This document shows positions 19,129 through 30,784 of a stretch of 64,000 nt of DNA, one piece after another. Numbering within the stretch: position 1 is the first letter of the stretch; every line of letters starts with the position of its first letter. The stretch is from Bradyrhizobium cosmicum (GTDB lineage: Bacteria; Pseudomonadota; Alphaproteobacteria; Rhizobiales; Xanthobacteraceae). Made by a program: the position numbers and the translations under genes. The stretch covers positions 248,001-312,000 of the forward strand of contig NZ_CP041656.2 in assembly GCF_007290395.2 (NCBI RefSeq), in the 5' to 3' direction. The notes beneath the pieces are model-generated. The model did no database searches, was not told the DNA's origin, and worked only from the letters and a program-made list of their open reading frames with translations.

Positions 19129-20475
19129 TCAGGATTTAACGAGCCGGGCCGCGTAGAATCCGTCGAGCCCGCCGAGCTTGGGATCTGCGTTCGGAAGGTG
19201 GCTGGGCAGGGTGCGCAGGTCCCCGTCAGCGGTGATGATCTCGCCGAGCCCGGACACCTCGGAAGCGTCGATCGGGACGCGGCGCAGGCCAGGCTCCGCT
19301 TGCAGCAGCGTGGCGATCGCCTGCTCGCCCTCTTCGGGTTCCAGCGAACACGTGCAATAGACCAGCGTGCCGCCGGGCTTGAGCAGCGAGACGGATTTCC
19401 TGAGCAGACGCTGCTGGAGCGCGGTCAGGGGGGCGATGTCGGATTCCTGCCGCAGCCATGCGACGTCGGGATGTCGTCGGATCGTGCCGGTCGAGGTGCA
19501 GGGCGCGTCGATCAGGACGCCGTCAAAACCTTCAGCCGGGCCGGCCCAGTCGACGGCGTCAGCGACGACGGTCTCGGCCTGGAGCGACAACCGCGCCAGA
19601 TTCTCGCGCAGACGTGCCACCCGGGCCGGTGAGCGGTCGAGCGCCGTGACATGCGCGCCGGCCAGCGCCAGTTGCGCGGTCTTGCCGCCGGGGGCGGCGC
19701 AGAGATCGGCGATGGACTTGCGCTTGATGTCGCCGAACAGTCGCGCCGGCAGCGCGGCGGCGGCGTCTTGCACCCACCATTGTCCTTCGGCGAAGCCAGG
19801 AAGCACCGTCACCGAGCCGTGCAGCACCGTACGCACCGATCCGGTCGGCAACACCTCGCCATGCAGCCGGCTCGCCCATTGCGCGGGGTCCGACTTCACG
19901 GTGAGATCGAGCGAAGGCTCATGGCCGAGGGCCAGCGCCATGTCTCTTGCGGTGGCCTCGCCGTAATGCGCGCTCCAGCGCGCGACCATCCAGGGCGGCA
20001 GGTCCAGCGATTGCGCAGCGACCTCGTCCACCAGCGCCTTGCCTTCGCGCGCGCAGCGGCGCAGCACGGCATTGACGAGGCCGGCATAGCGCGCGGCGCG
20101 CCGGTCGGATTGCACGAGGCGGACGGAGAGATCAACGGCGGCGTGATCGGGCACGTCCATCCAGAGAATCTGCGCGGCACCGATCAGGAGCGCACTCTGC
20201 GCGCGCGGCGCGTCGGTGGGAATGCCCTTGTCGAGCAGGCGGGACAGCACATGGCCGAGCGTGCCGAGCCGGCGCAGCACCGTCGCGACCAGGCGCCGCA
20301 TCAGCGCGCGGTCGCGGTCGGCCAGCGTCTTCAGTCCGGGATGAGCGCCGCTGCCGTCGAGCTGGTCGTCGAGCGTGCGGTGCTTGTGCAGCACGCCGTC
20401 GATGATGTCAGCAGCAATCCGCCGCGCCGCGAGACCGGGCACTTCGGACGGAGGAGCGAAACGTTGAGATGGCAT
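19129..20475 (-). CDS. rsmB: 16S rRNA (cytosine-C5) methyltransferase, RsmB type
   Basis: 448 residues. A NusB-like RNA-binding domain (about 12-150) precedes a Rossmann methyltransferase domain. The SAM motif CAAPGGKT lies at 259-266, and the two catalytic cysteines lie in PCTSTG (325-330) and YCTCSL (373-378). It methylates C967 of 16S rRNA in other bacteria. MPSQRFAPPS is taken as the start, since the frame's upstream extension is not conserved-looking. It is divergent from the DUF1674 gene. Confidence 0.92.
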   Translation of the reverse strand: MPSQRFAPPSEVPGLAARRIAADIIDGVLHKHRTLDDQLDGSGAHPGLKTLADRDRALMRRLVATVLRRLGTLGHVLSRLLDKGIPTDAPRAQSALLIGAAQILWMDVPDHAAVDLSVRLVQSDRRAARYAGLVNAVLRRCAREGKALVDEVAAQSLDLPPWMVARWSAHYGEATARDMALALGHEPSLDLTVKSDPAQWASRLHGEVLPTGSVRTVLHGSVTVLPGFAEGQWWVQDAAAALPARLFGDIKRKSIADLCAAPGGKTAQLALAGAHVTALDRSPARVARLRENLARLSLQAETVVADAVDWAGPAEGFDGVLIDAPCTSTGTIRRHPDVAWLRQESDIAPLTALQQRLLRKSVSLLKPGGTLVYCTCSLEPEEGEQAIATLLQAEPGLRRVPIDASEVSGLGEIITADGDLRTLPSHLPNADPKLGGLDGFYAARLVKS

Positions 20476-20660
20476 GCGGCTTAAGGTTCTTAGCGAGCGG
20501 CAGTTCCGCCGAGGGGGCGCATGCCTTAACAAACCAGATGTGGCACGCGAATATGCCAAATGTAAGAATGGCCTGCCGCGTTTACATCCCGTCGGGACCA
20601 TTTCAGCAATGCGTTATTGGACGTCGCAGGTTTTCCGATCCTGCGCTAGGAACCCGGACG

Positions 20661-20858
20661 ATGAGTGACGAGCCCTCCGTTCCCGATCGCAAGCAGCTCC
20701 CGCCGGCCGCCCAGCGCGCGCTGGCCGAAGCCGAGGCGCGCCGGCAGGCCGCGGCGGCGCATGCCGCAGCGGCACCGAAGGAATTGCAGGGACCGAAGGG
20801 CCCCGAACCGACGCGCTATGGCGACTGGGAACGCAAGGGCATCGCCTCGGACTTTTGA
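20661..20858 (+). CDS. DUF1674 protein, SDHAF4-like succinate dehydrogenase assembly factor
   Basis: 65 residues. The C-terminal signature GPKGPEPTRYGDWERKGIAS with final DF is the DUF1674 / SDHAF4 motif. In mitochondria and some bacteria this small protein helps assemble flavinylated SdhA. The N-terminal half is alanine-rich and probably disordered. The ATG at 20661 lies within a longer open frame beginning at 20469 that overlaps rsmB's leader. The short form matches the family's size. Confidence 0.85.
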   Translation: MSDEPSVPDRKQLPPAAQRALAEAEARRQAAAAHAAAAPKELQGPKGPEPTRYGDWERKGIASDF

Positions 20859-20914
20859 GGCACCGGCTCTCGCTACCCTTGCCCGCCCGGCCGACTCAGC
20901 CCTAGCGTGCGCGG

Positions 20915-21505
20915 ATGCCGCGTTTCGACCCCAGCCATCCCTATCGGCCGTCCTATAGTGGTTCGCCATTCGGCCGCCACTTCGCAGGACTGTTGCCGTG
21001 GATGTTCGTGGTCGGCGTCATCGTGGCGATCGTGCTGGTCTTCCGGCACGGGGCCAGCTGGCCCATTCCGTATGCGAATGACGGACAATCGCGCGATGCC
21101 GAGATCATCCTGCAGCAGTCCGGCAGCTCCGACACGCGTCACCCGGTCGACGTCGTCCGCACCATCGATGGCGACACCTTCCTCGCGCGTGTGCACCAGC
21201 GCGACGGCCGCGACCTGGTCGCGCGTGTCAGGCTGCGGGGTATCGATGCGCCCGAGATGAAGGCGTCCTGCCAGGATGAGCTGGACAAGGCCGAAGCCGC
21301 CAGCGACGCGCTGCGCAACCTGCTTGGCCAGGGCGGCGTCACGATCTTCAATCTTGGCCAGGACAAATACGGTCGCGTTCTCGCCGACGTTGCGACCAGA
21401 CGCACCGCCAATGTCTCGGCGGCGCTGCTCGCGGGCGGTCACGTGCGCAGCTACAATGGCGGTCACCGCGACGGCTGGTGCGCGCGGGGCTGGCGCTTCT
21501 GGTGA
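20915..21505 (+). CDS. Membrane-anchored thermonuclease (SNase) family protein
   Basis: 196 residues with one N-terminal membrane helix (about 27-44) and a staphylococcal-nuclease fold facing the periplasm. DGDTFLARV, RLRGIDAPE and DKYGRVLAD contain the Ca-binding aspartates and the catalytic arginines and glutamate. It should cut DNA or RNA outside the cytoplasm. It lies 56 bases after the DUF1674 gene and ends at a strong hairpin. Confidence 0.87.
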   Translation: MPRFDPSHPYRPSYSGSPFGRHFAGLLPWMFVVGVIVAIVLVFRHGASWPIPYANDGQSRDAEIILQQSGSSDTRHPVDVVRTIDGDTFLARVHQRDGRDLVARVRLRGIDAPEMKASCQDELDKAEAASDALRNLLGQGGVTIFNLGQDKYGRVLADVATRRTANVSAALLAGGHVRSYNGGHRDGWCARGWRFW

Positions 21506-21509
21506 CAAG

Positions 21510-21537
21510 AAAGGCCGCGTCGTCGGACGCGGCCTTT
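21510..21537. terminator. Bidirectional hairpin terminator
   Basis: Perfect 12-base stem: aaaggccgcgtc (21510-21521), loop gtcg, gacgcggccttt (21526-21537). The A/T ends provide a short T-run in both directions. It lies between the convergent nuclease and L,D-transpeptidase genes and can serve both. Confidence 0.85.
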
Positions 21538-21561
21538 GCAACTCCGTGCCGATGCCGGCGA

Positions 21562-22077
21562 TCAGCGCGTCACGACAACCGTCGTGCCGACGGAGACGCG
21601 GCTGTAGAGATCGGTGATGTCGTCGTTGAGCATGCGGATGCAGCCGTAGGAGACGAAACCGCCGATCGAGCCCGGCACGTTGGTGCCGTGGATCGCATAT
21701 TCGCCGCCGGCCAGCGTCATCGCCGCAACGCCCATCGGGTTATGCGGCGAGCCGCCGGGAATGACGTCGGGAATGCTCGGCTTGTCGCGCTTCACCTCGG
21801 CGGGCGGCGCCCACGCCGGGTTGCGATACTTGCCGTCGATGCGGGTGGTCCCGGCCCACTGTTTGCCGGACTTGCCGACGCCGACCGGATAGCGCACCGC
21901 GTGGCCGTTATCGAGGATGAGATAAAGCCGCCGCTCGTTGGTTTTCACCACGATGGTGCCCGGCGAATAATCGGCCAGGTGCGTCCCCACCATTTCCGGA
22001 CGCGCCTGCGCCGCCGTCGACATCAAGATCCCGGCCCCGATGGTGGCGGCAAACGCCACTGCAATCCTCATCGACAT
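21562..22077 (-). CDS. L,D-transpeptidase (YkuD family)
   Basis: 171 residues with a signal peptide (1-25). The YkuD domain has the catalytic His130 in YAIHGTN and Cys146 in VSYGCIRM, matching the HGT...S-x-GCIR pattern of enzymes that make 3-3 peptidoglycan cross-links or attach outer-membrane proteins to the wall. GNAT, SH3 or LysM domains are absent. The ATG at 22077 follows a GAGGGGG ribosome site. The upstream in-frame ATG at 22149 does not. Confidence 0.92.
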   Translation of the reverse strand: MSMRIAVAFAATIGAGILMSTAAQARPEMVGTHLADYSPGTIVVKTNERRLYLILDNGHAVRYPVGVGKSGKQWAGTTRIDGKYRNPAWAPPAEVKRDKPSIPDVIPGGSPHNPMGVAAMTLAGGEYAIHGTNVPGSIGGFVSYGCIRMLNDDITDLYSRVSVGTTVVVTR

Positions 22078-22350
22078 CAATTTTCCCCCTCGCCCGAACG
22101 GGTCGTCCAAATTCACGCAGAACCGGCAATTGCCGGCTTGCCCCGACATTCTTAACCGCGCCTGTTAACCGGATGGTTTCCACACGCGGCCGCCAAGGGG
22201 CCGCCAGCACGGGGAACAAAGGAAATGTTCGAAATAAAGTAAATGACCTGAAAACAACACTCGGCGGGAAAGGTGCGGCCGTAGCCGCCTGCGTCCTGAC
22301 AAGAGCGTGAGGGTGTGAACCGCGGTTGTTGTAGGGGGCTTTGAAGCCCG

Positions 22351-22509
22351 GTCTCGTGTCCGGACAAGGCGCGGCACGAAGTGACGCGGCGCAGAGCGGG
22401 ACCCCGCTCTTTGCGCGTGGAGAGTTGGGCCCCGGATCTGCAGCGAACCGCGACTCGACGATGCTTCGCATCGCCAGGAGTGCGCGCTGGGCTGCGTCCG
22501 GGGTACGAG
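22351..22509. repeat. Extragenic palindrome (TCTCGTGTCCGGA family)
   Basis: The left end tctcgtgtccggacaaggcg is inverted at the right end as gctgcgtccggggtacgag, with internal gcagagcgggaccccgctc and related arms. Elements at 48652-48808 and 53009-53150 share the same outline. The rest of the gap (22078-22350) holds the L,D-transpeptidase leader. I see no gene in it. Confidence 0.7.
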
Positions 22510-22517
22510 GCCTTGGC

Positions 22518-24464
<1,947 letters not shown>

Positions 24465-24876
24465 GTTTCCCTCCACCTGCGGCAAGCCGGGCGCAGGCCG
24501 CCGGCGAGCCGACTTGATCATTGAACCGATTATGTGCCGGGCTAACCGGACCCGACAAGGAGCACAAGCTGGACCTTCGGCGGGCAGCCGGCCATGCGGA
24601 GGATCAAGGCACCGGGTGTGGCTGTCATAGATCTGAAAGAGCCTGAGGGGAGGGCCTCGGGGTCTTTACCGAGATGCTGGGAATGGGCCGGCGCAGAGGC
24701 CCCATGCGCCGTATGCGGTATCCAGAGACCGTCTGTCACTGATTCGGGACTCGCAATGCTGTTCGGAACACCCTAAATGGCCAACCCGGGTCCCAAGGGA
24801 CCGTCCGAGGACCCCTTGGAACAAAAATCAGAACAGCGGCATTGACCGACAACAGACAGGGCTAAGGCTTAAGACC
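24465..24876. other. Divergent intergenic region, no gene supported
   Basis: 412 bases between acs (reverse) and topoisomerase IB (forward), so it should hold both promoters. A 60-residue frame at 24594-24776 lacks a ribosome site and family features. A short inverted repeat, gggtccc.aagggacc with following ggacccctt, occurs near 24788-24820, just before the A-rich ggaacaaaaatcagaacag. I could not assign promoter boxes or a known operator. Confidence 0.45.
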
Positions 24877-26046
24877 ATGATGGATCAGCAGAATCTCGGG
24901 ACGATACGGCCCGCTTCGGCCGATCCTGCTGCTGTCGCCCTGGCCAAGGCCCTCGGACAATGGCCGAAACCGGCCGGTTCCAGCCGTCTCAGCCCGAAAA
25001 AGGTGTTCGACACGGCGCCCCCGACCTCGGTCGAAGCGATCGCCAAGGAACTGGGCCTGCGGCTGGGCGACCAGAATGAGCTTAAGATCCGGCGCATCAA
25101 GCGCGGGAAGGGCTATGCCTTCGTCCGCCCCAATGGCGCGCATATCCGCGACGCCCGCACGATCCGGCGGCTGCACGCCATGGCGGTGCCGCCGGCCTAT
25201 CGCGAGGTGCGCTACTCGGCCGATCCAAGCTCGCATCTGCAGGCGGTGGGACGCGATGCCGCGGGCCGGCTGCAATATCGCTATCACGCCGACTGGGAAA
25301 AGGTCCGCGAGCACCGCAAGGCGCATCGCCTGGAGAAGCTGGTCGGCGCGCTGCCAAAGATCCGGCGCAAGGTTTCCGCGTTCCTGTCGGGCGACGAGCC
25401 GACGCGCGAGTTCGCGCTCTCGGCCGTGATCGAGCTGATCGCGCGCACCGCGATCCGTCCCGGCAATGAATCCTATGCCCGCCTCAACGGCACCCGTGGT
25501 GCGACCACGCTGCTGAAGTCCAACGTCACACTCGAAGACGATTGCTTCGTGCTGACCTTCAAGGCGAAGGGCGGCAAGGCGGTCCGGAAAGAATGCGACG
25601 CCGCCAAGCTGGTGCGCGCCATCGGCATTCTGCAGGGCGTTCCCGGCAAGCGCATGTTCCAATACCGCGACGCCTACGGCATCGTGCGCGCGGTCAGCAC
25701 CACGCAGGTGAACGCGTTCCTGCGCGAGATCGCCGGCATCAAGATCTCGCTGAAGGATTTCCGCACCCTGATGGCCTCTGCCGTCGTCGTCGAATCGCTG
25801 TCGCGGATCACGCCGGCGACCAGCCAGCGCGGCCGCAAGAAGCAGGTGCTGGATGCGATCCGCGCCGCCGCCGACAAGCTCTCCAACACGCCAGCGATCT
25901 GCCGCAAGAGCTACGTTCACGACACCATCGTCACCGCCTTCGAGGACGGCATTTTGGAGCGCTTTGCCGCGACCATGAAGGGCCAGCGCTCGCAGGCGAG
26001 GCGCGAGCAGTTGTTGCAGCAGGTGGTTGCGACCGCGGCGGTGTAG
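24877..26046 (+). CDS. DNA topoisomerase IB
   Basis: 389 residues, a bacterial/poxvirus-type topoisomerase I. The N-terminal DNA-clamp domain (about 60-150) has PPAYREVRYS and HADWEKVRE. The catalytic domain has RTAIRPGNESYA (Arg194), KDFRT (293-297) and the nucleophilic Tyr346 in CRKSYVHD. It relaxes supercoils through a 3-prime phosphotyrosine link without ATP. Such enzymes are chromosomal and dispensable in many soil bacteria. The gene stands alone. Confidence 0.92.
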   Translation: MMDQQNLGTIRPASADPAAVALAKALGQWPKPAGSSRLSPKKVFDTAPPTSVEAIAKELGLRLGDQNELKIRRIKRGKGYAFVRPNGAHIRDARTIRRLHAMAVPPAYREVRYSADPSSHLQAVGRDAAGRLQYRYHADWEKVREHRKAHRLEKLVGALPKIRRKVSAFLSGDEPTREFALSAVIELIARTAIRPGNESYARLNGTRGATTLLKSNVTLEDDCFVLTFKAKGGKAVRKECDAAKLVRAIGILQGVPGKRMFQYRDAYGIVRAVSTTQVNAFLREIAGIKISLKDFRTLMASAVVVESLSRITPATSQRGRKKQVLDAIRAAADKLSNTPAICRKSYVHDTIVTAFEDGILERFAATMKGQRSQARREQLLQQVVATAAV

Positions 26047-26061
26047 GCGAGCTGCGGTAAA

Positions 26062-26475
26062 CTAGACCCCGCCCATTTTGCAGACGAGCTTCCATTCCTC
26101 AGCCGTCACCGGCTGCACCGACAGCCGCGAATATTTTACCAGCGCCATGTCGGCGAGCTTCTTCTCGGCCTTGATGGCGGCCATCGTCACCGGCGTCTTC
26201 AAGGGCTTGTCGGCCTTGATGTCGACGCAGACGAATTTCCCGGTCTTGTCGGTCGGGTCGGGGTAGGCTTCCTTGATGATCTCGGCGATGCCGACGATCT
26301 CCTTGCCCTCGTTGGAATGATAGAAGAACGTCTTGTCGCCCTTCTTCATGTTCACGAGGTTGATGCGCGCGGTGTAATTGCGCACGCCGGTCCAGGCTTC
26401 GCCCTTGGCGCCCTTCGCCACCTGCTGGTCCCAGGACCACACCGACGGTTCGGATTTCACCAGCCAGTACGCCAT
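26062..26475 (-). CDS. EVE domain protein
   Basis: 137 residues forming a single EVE (PUA-like) domain. MAYWLVKSEPSVWSWDQ at the start, GVRNYTARINL and FFYHSNEGKEIVG are the family motifs. These domains bind modified bases in RNA or DNA, but the target here is unknown. The ATG at 26475 is used because GAGGA sits at proper spacing. An ATG at 26481 would overlap the ribosome site. It begins two bases after the gpsA stop, so translation is probably coupled. Confidence 0.9.
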   Translation of the reverse strand: MAYWLVKSEPSVWSWDQQVAKGAKGEAWTGVRNYTARINLVNMKKGDKTFFYHSNEGKEIVGIAEIIKEAYPDPTDKTGKFVCVDIKADKPLKTPVTMAAIKAEKKLADMALVKYSRLSVQPVTAEEWKLVCKMGGV

Positions 26476-26477
26476 GT

Positions 26478-27458
26478 TCATTCCTCTGACTTGAACGGCC
26501 GCGTCAGCAGCCCCGAGATCGCGGCATCGATCGTGCTCCGGCCGCCCAGGATCGAGGCGACGGCTTCCGATACCGGCATCTCGATGTCTTGCGAAGCCGC
26601 GAGCTCGATCAGCACCGGCGCGGTGAACTCGCCCTCGGCAAGCTTGCCGGCGGGCGGCTGCTCGCCACGGCCGAGTGCGAGGCCGAGTGCGAAATTGCGT
26701 GATTGCGGGCTCGCGCAGGTCAGGATCAGGTCGCCAAGACCGGACAGGCCGGTGAGTGTCTCGTGGCGCGCACCCAGTGCGCGGCCGAGCCGCGTCAGCT
26801 CGGCGAAGCCGCGGGTCGTGAGTGCGGCCTGCGCGGAGGCGCCGAGCTTGCGCCCGACGGCGATGCCGACCGCGATCGCCAGCACGTTCTTGGCGGCGCC
26901 GCCGATCTCGACGCCGCGGATGTCGGTCGAATGATACGGCCGGAACGTGGGCGAGCCCAGCGCCTTCACCATCGCGCTTGCCAGCGCGTCATCCTTGGCC
27001 GCCAGCGTCACCGCCGTCGGCAATCCGCGCGCGACGTCGTCGGCAAAGCTGGGGCCCGACAGGATCGCCGGCTGCGCGTGCGGTGCGGCTTCGGCGATCA
27101 CGTCGGTCATGAATTTGTGGGTGCCGTGCTCGATGCCCTTGGCGCAGGCGACGATCGGCACCGGCCTTGCCAGATGCGAGGCCAGCATGTTGACCGCGCC
27201 GCGCAGATGCTGCGCCGGCGTCGCGATCAGCAACATGTCCGCGCGCGCGGCTTCCGCGAGCTCGTGCGTGATGATGATCTCCGGCGCCAGCCGAACGCCG
27301 GGCAGCCGTGGATTTTCGCGGGTCGATGCGATCCGCGTCACATGCTCCGCATTGCGCGCCCACAGCGTTACGCTCCGCCCGGCACGCGCCGCCACTGTCG
27401 CCAGCGCCGTGCCCCAGGCACCCGCCCCGATCACCGTGACCGAGTCGAAGGCAGCCAT
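26478..27458 (-). CDS. gpsA: Glycerol-3-phosphate dehydrogenase [NAD(P)+]
   Basis: 326 residues. The N-terminal Rossmann motif is [10 protein letters not shown] (11-20). CAKGIE and the C-terminal GLGDLILTC are the classic GpsA signatures. It reduces dihydroxyacetone phosphate to sn-glycerol-3-phosphate, the backbone for membrane phospholipids. It lies between tsaD and the EVE gene with gaps of two bases on each side, so the three form an operon. Confidence 0.96.
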   Translation of the reverse strand: MAAFDSVTVIGAGAWGTALATVAARAGRSVTLWARNAEHVTRIASTRENPRLPGVRLAPEIIITHELAEAARADMLLIATPAQHLRGAVNMLASHLARPVPIVACAKGIEHGTHKFMTDVIAEAAPHAQPAILSGPSFADDVARGLPTAVTLAAKDDALASAMVKALGSPTFRPYHSTDIRGVEIGGAAKNVLAIAVGIAVGRKLGASAQAALTTRGFAELTRLGRALGARHETLTGLSGLGDLILTCASPQSRNFALGLALGRGEQPPAGKLAEGEFTAPVLIELAASQDIEMPVSEAVASILGGRSTIDAAISGLLTRPFKSEE

Positions 27459-27460
27459 CG

Positions 27461-28534
27461 TCAGTATCCCGCCCGCGTTCTGCCGTAGCCCGCCGGAGCC
27501 TTGGCGTTCGCGTCGAGCATCCAGCGCGCGCGGGGCTGGGCTTCCATCGTATCGGTCAGGCCGAGTGCGAGGCGTTCGGCGCCGGCCCAGGCGATCATCG
27601 CGCCGTTGTCGGTGCAGAGCGCGGGCGGCGGCATGATCAGCTGCGTCCCGGCTTGCCGCGCCACGTCAAAGAGCGCGCCACGAATCGCCTGATTGGCGGC
27701 GACGCCGCCGGCCGCCACCAGCGCATGCGGTGCGCCGAACCGTTCGCGGAAAAGCCTCAAGCCTACCCGTAGCCGGTCGGCGGTGGAGTCCAGCACGGCA
27801 GCCTGGAAGCTTGCGCAGAGGTCGCTGATGTCCTGCGGCGTGATCTCGGCGAGGCGGCTCGCTTCGTTGCGCACCGCTGTCTTCAACCCTGATAGCGAGA
27901 AGTTGGCATCGGGGCGCCCCTGCATGGGCCGCGGAAATGCAAAGCGCGTGGCGTCGCCGCCGGCCGCGGCGCGTTCGACCTGCGGACCGCCGGGATATGG
28001 CAGGCCCAGCATCTTCGCGACCTTGTCGAAGGCCTCGCCGATGGCGTCGTCGACCGTGGTGCCGAGTCGCACATACTGGCCGACGCCGGTGACTGCGACG
28101 ATCTGGGTATGGCCGCCGGAGGCGAGGAACAGGCAGTAGGGAAATTCAACCCCGTCGGTCAGGCGCGGCGTCAGCGCGTGCGCTTCGAGATGGTTCACCG
28201 CGACCAGCGGGGTGTCATGAACCATCGCGATCGCCTTCGCGGTGGTGAGCCCGACGATGACGCCGCCGATCAGCCCCGGCCCTGCGGCCGCCGCGACGCC
28301 ATCAAGCTGGGCGAAGCCGATCCCGGCCTCGCGCATCGCGCGGTCGATGATGCCGTCGAGCAGGTCGACATGCGCGCGTGCGGCGATCTCGGGCACGACG
28401 CCGCCGAAGCGGGCGTGCTCCTCGACCTGCGACCGGACGATGTTGGACAGGATCTTCCCGCTGCCGTCAGGCGCGCGCTCGATCACGGCTGCGGCGGTCT
28501 CGTCGCAGGTGGTCTCGATGCCCAGTACCAGCAT
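27461..28534 (-). CDS. tsaD: tRNA N6-adenosine threonylcarbamoyltransferase
   Basis: 357 residues. The start [13 protein letters not shown] is the invariant TsaD N-terminus, and His115 and His119 in VNHLEAHAL bind the metal. [11 protein letters not shown] and the C-terminal [12 protein letters not shown] are also present. With TsaB and TsaE it forms t6A37 on tRNAs that read ANN codons. In-frame starts at 28570 and 28624 exist, but neither has a good ribosome site. First gene of the tsaD-gpsA-EVE operon and divergent from hemD. Confidence 0.96.
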   Translation of the reverse strand: MLVLGIETTCDETAAAVIERAPDGSGKILSNIVRSQVEEHARFGGVVPEIAARAHVDLLDGIIDRAMREAGIGFAQLDGVAAAAGPGLIGGVIVGLTTAKAIAMVHDTPLVAVNHLEAHALTPRLTDGVEFPYCLFLASGGHTQIVAVTGVGQYVRLGTTVDDAIGEAFDKVAKMLGLPYPGGPQVERAAAGGDATRFAFPRPMQGRPDANFSLSGLKTAVRNEASRLAEITPQDISDLCASFQAAVLDSTADRLRVGLRLFRERFGAPHALVAAGGVAANQAIRGALFDVARQAGTQLIMPPPALCTDNGAMIAWAGAERLALGLTDTMEAQPRARWMLDANAKAPAGYGRTRAGY

Positions 28535-28685
28535 TGGCGAATCGTTATCCAATTTGCGCCTTGCGCTCATCCGTAAAGCAGAGTTCTGGTACGTCCGGTA
28601 GCATTCCGGGGTCGGCCTGCGCAATCGTCACGCGCATCGATCCTCGTCAATGCGTCACCGCCACGTGGTTTCCGGAACACCTGCG

Positions 28686-29447
28686 ATGTCCATTCTTGTC
28701 ACACGGCCGCATCCCGACAACGAGGCGACGGCGGAGAATTTGCGCGCGCGGGGTCATGTGGTGCTGCTCGCGCCGGTGCTCAAGTTCGAGCCGGTCGCCT
28801 TCCATGACGAGAGTGAAGCGAACTACAGCGCCATCATCGTGACATCGGGCAATGCGATCCGGGCCGTCGCGCCGCAATTGCAGGACCTTGGCTTGAAGAA
28901 CCTTGGGCTGCTGAAGCTGCCGCTGTTCGCGGTCGGCGAGCATACGGCTGCGGCGGCCCGCGCCGCCGGCTTTACCGAGGTGATCGTCGCGGCCGGCGAT
29001 GCCGCAGCCTTGCGTGACAGAGTGATGCAGAGCGCGCGCGACAAGGTGCTGAAGATGAAAAGCACGCTGCTGTATCTGGCGGGTGCTGATCTGTCGCGCG
29101 ATCTCGGCGCGGAACTTGGCGCCGAAGGATTCAACGTGGTGACGCAGACGACCTATCGCATGGCTCCGGTCAGGGTGCTGCCGCGCGAGGTTTGCGACGG
29201 CTTTGCCAACCATGGGATCGAGGCGGTGCTGCATTACTCCCGGCGCAGCGCGCGCGCCTTCCTGGATGCCGCGCGGGACGAAGGCGTCGAAATCTCGGCG
29301 CTGGCGATCCCGCAATGCTGCCTGTCCGAGACGGTCGCCAGCGTGCTGCGCGATGCCGGTGCGTCACAGGTTCTGGTGGCCGCGAGCCCGGACGAAAATG
29401 CCCTGTTCGATGCCTTGGAGCGTGCTTTGCGCACCCGTTTGGCGTAA
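28686..29447 (+). CDS. hemD: Uroporphyrinogen-III synthase
   Basis: 253 residues with the two-lobed HemD fold. The N-terminus SILVTRPHPDNEATAE and later VTSGNAIRAV, FAVGEHTAAAAR and LHYSRRSARAFLD match. It closes and inverts ring D of hydroxymethylbilane in heme and cobalamin synthesis. It heads a run with the mitofilin-like gene (65 bases on) and hemY. hemC, often directly upstream in alphaproteobacteria, is absent: only 151 bases separate hemD from tsaD. Confidence 0.92.
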   Translation: MSILVTRPHPDNEATAENLRARGHVVLLAPVLKFEPVAFHDESEANYSAIIVTSGNAIRAVAPQLQDLGLKNLGLLKLPLFAVGEHTAAAARAAGFTEVIVAAGDAAALRDRVMQSARDKVLKMKSTLLYLAGADLSRDLGAELGAEGFNVVTQTTYRMAPVRVLPREVCDGFANHGIEAVLHYSRRSARAFLDAARDEGVEISALAIPQCCLSETVASVLRDAGASQVLVAASPDENALFDALERALRTRLA

Positions 29448-29512
29448 GAGGTCGGGCCGAATCCGACGCAATCGGGTCCGTTTAGGGCATGTAAGTGTGA
29501 GGAACCGTCACG

Positions 29513-30748
29513 ATGGCCGACGACAAGCCTGAAGACGCAGGATTGGCTCCCGAATCCGGCCGCGCCAAGCGCACGCCGCCCACCATCGAGCTTGAGGCGA
29601 CCGAAGTTTCCACCCAGCCGCGGGAGGTGGCGGCCGAGCCCGAGGCTCAGCCGTCGCCCGGGCAGGGCGCGCACGAGCAGGTTGGTGCCGACGAAGCCCA
29701 GCCTGACTTGACCAAGCCTGATCCGGCCAAGCCTGACCTTGCCGAGCCTGACCAGCAGTCCGATCACGCCGAGGCGGCCGCCGCCGCTGCACCCGCGTCC
29801 GCGCCGGTGTCACCCTGGGTCGTCGCCCCGTTCGCCGGAGCGGCCGGAGCTGCGATCGTGATCGCGGTCGGCTGGATGCTGGGCTGGCCGGCCGTGCAGG
29901 CGCCGCCCGCCGCGCCGCAGGTGACGAGCGCGACGGTGGAGGCGCTGAGCGGACGCGTCGCCGCACTCGAAACCAGAATTGGCAAGCCCGCGGCGGATCC
30001 GGCCATGGTGGCGCGGATCGACGCGCTGGAAAAATTGGCCGGCGCGTTGCGCGGCGACATCGCCAATCTGCGGGCGCAATCCGACAAGACCGCGAGCGCG
30101 TTGAACGATGCGAAATCGGCGCCGCGCGATGTTGCAACATCGTCCGATCTCGCCAACCGCGTCGCGCAGCTTGAGCGCGCCAGCAAGACCGAACGGGCCG
30201 AGCTCGCACAACAGGGCGAGAAGATGGACGACAAGCCGCTGCGGCATGTGGTGGCGGCGACCCTGCTCGACGTTGCCGTTCGCCATGGCGATCCCTATCA
30301 GTCGCAGTTGTCCGCGGCGCGGTCGCTGGCGAGCAAGCCCGATGTGCTGAAGCCGCTCGACGGCTTCGCATCGTCAGGCATCCCGACGCCGGTCGCGCTG
30401 AGCCGCGAACTGCTCAACATCGTGCCGAAACTCTCTCCGCCGCCGGAAGCTCCCGCCGCCAATGCCGGCATCGTCGAGCGGCTCCAGGCAGGCGCGTCGA
30501 AACTCGTCCGCATCGAGCGCACCGATGGGGTCGGCAACGACCGCGGCGCCATCGTCGCGCGGGTGACGGCCGCGGCGCTGCGCAATGACTTCGTCGAAGC
30601 GCGGCGCGAGCTCAAGACGTTGCCCGAGGCCGATCGTACGCCGGCGCAGGCCTGGCTCGACAAGGCCGATGCCCGCGACGCCGCGCTCGCCGCGTCCCGT
30701 AAATTCGCCGACGATGCCATGGCGGATCTCGCAAAGCCCGCTCAATAA
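29513..30748 (+). CDS. Mitofilin-like inner-membrane protein (COG4223)
   Basis: 411 residues. The N-terminal cytoplasmic tail (1-98) is disordered, with a repeated KPDPAKPDLAEPD segment. One membrane helix follows (about 102-122), then a heptad-like coiled coil (about 140-235) and a C-terminal mitofilin-type domain with RHVVAATLLDVAVRHG. Alphaproteobacterial COG4223 proteins are homologues of mitochondrial Mic60, which shapes the inner membrane. Its place between hemD and hemY is conserved in this class. Confidence 0.88.
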   Translation: MADDKPEDAGLAPESGRAKRTPPTIELEATEVSTQPREVAAEPEAQPSPGQGAHEQVGADEAQPDLTKPDPAKPDLAEPDQQSDHAEAAAAAAPASAPVSPWVVAPFAGAAGAAIVIAVGWMLGWPAVQAPPAAPQVTSATVEALSGRVAALETRIGKPAADPAMVARIDALEKLAGALRGDIANLRAQSDKTASALNDAKSAPRDVATSSDLANRVAQLERASKTERAELAQQGEKMDDKPLRHVVAATLLDVAVRHGDPYQSQLSAARSLASKPDVLKPLDGFASSGIPTPVALSRELLNIVPKLSPPPEAPAANAGIVERLQAGASKLVRIERTDGVGNDRGAIVARVTAAALRNDFVEARRELKTLPEADRTPAQAWLDKADARDAALAASRKFADDAMADLAKPAQ

Positions 30749-30784
30749 AGGTTCGCGCAACAATCTGCGCGTATAGGGATCGTC

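Noticed and set aside
24594..24776. 60-codon frame between acs and topoisomerase IB
   Set aside because: No family features or ribosome site, and it would occupy the divergent promoter region.
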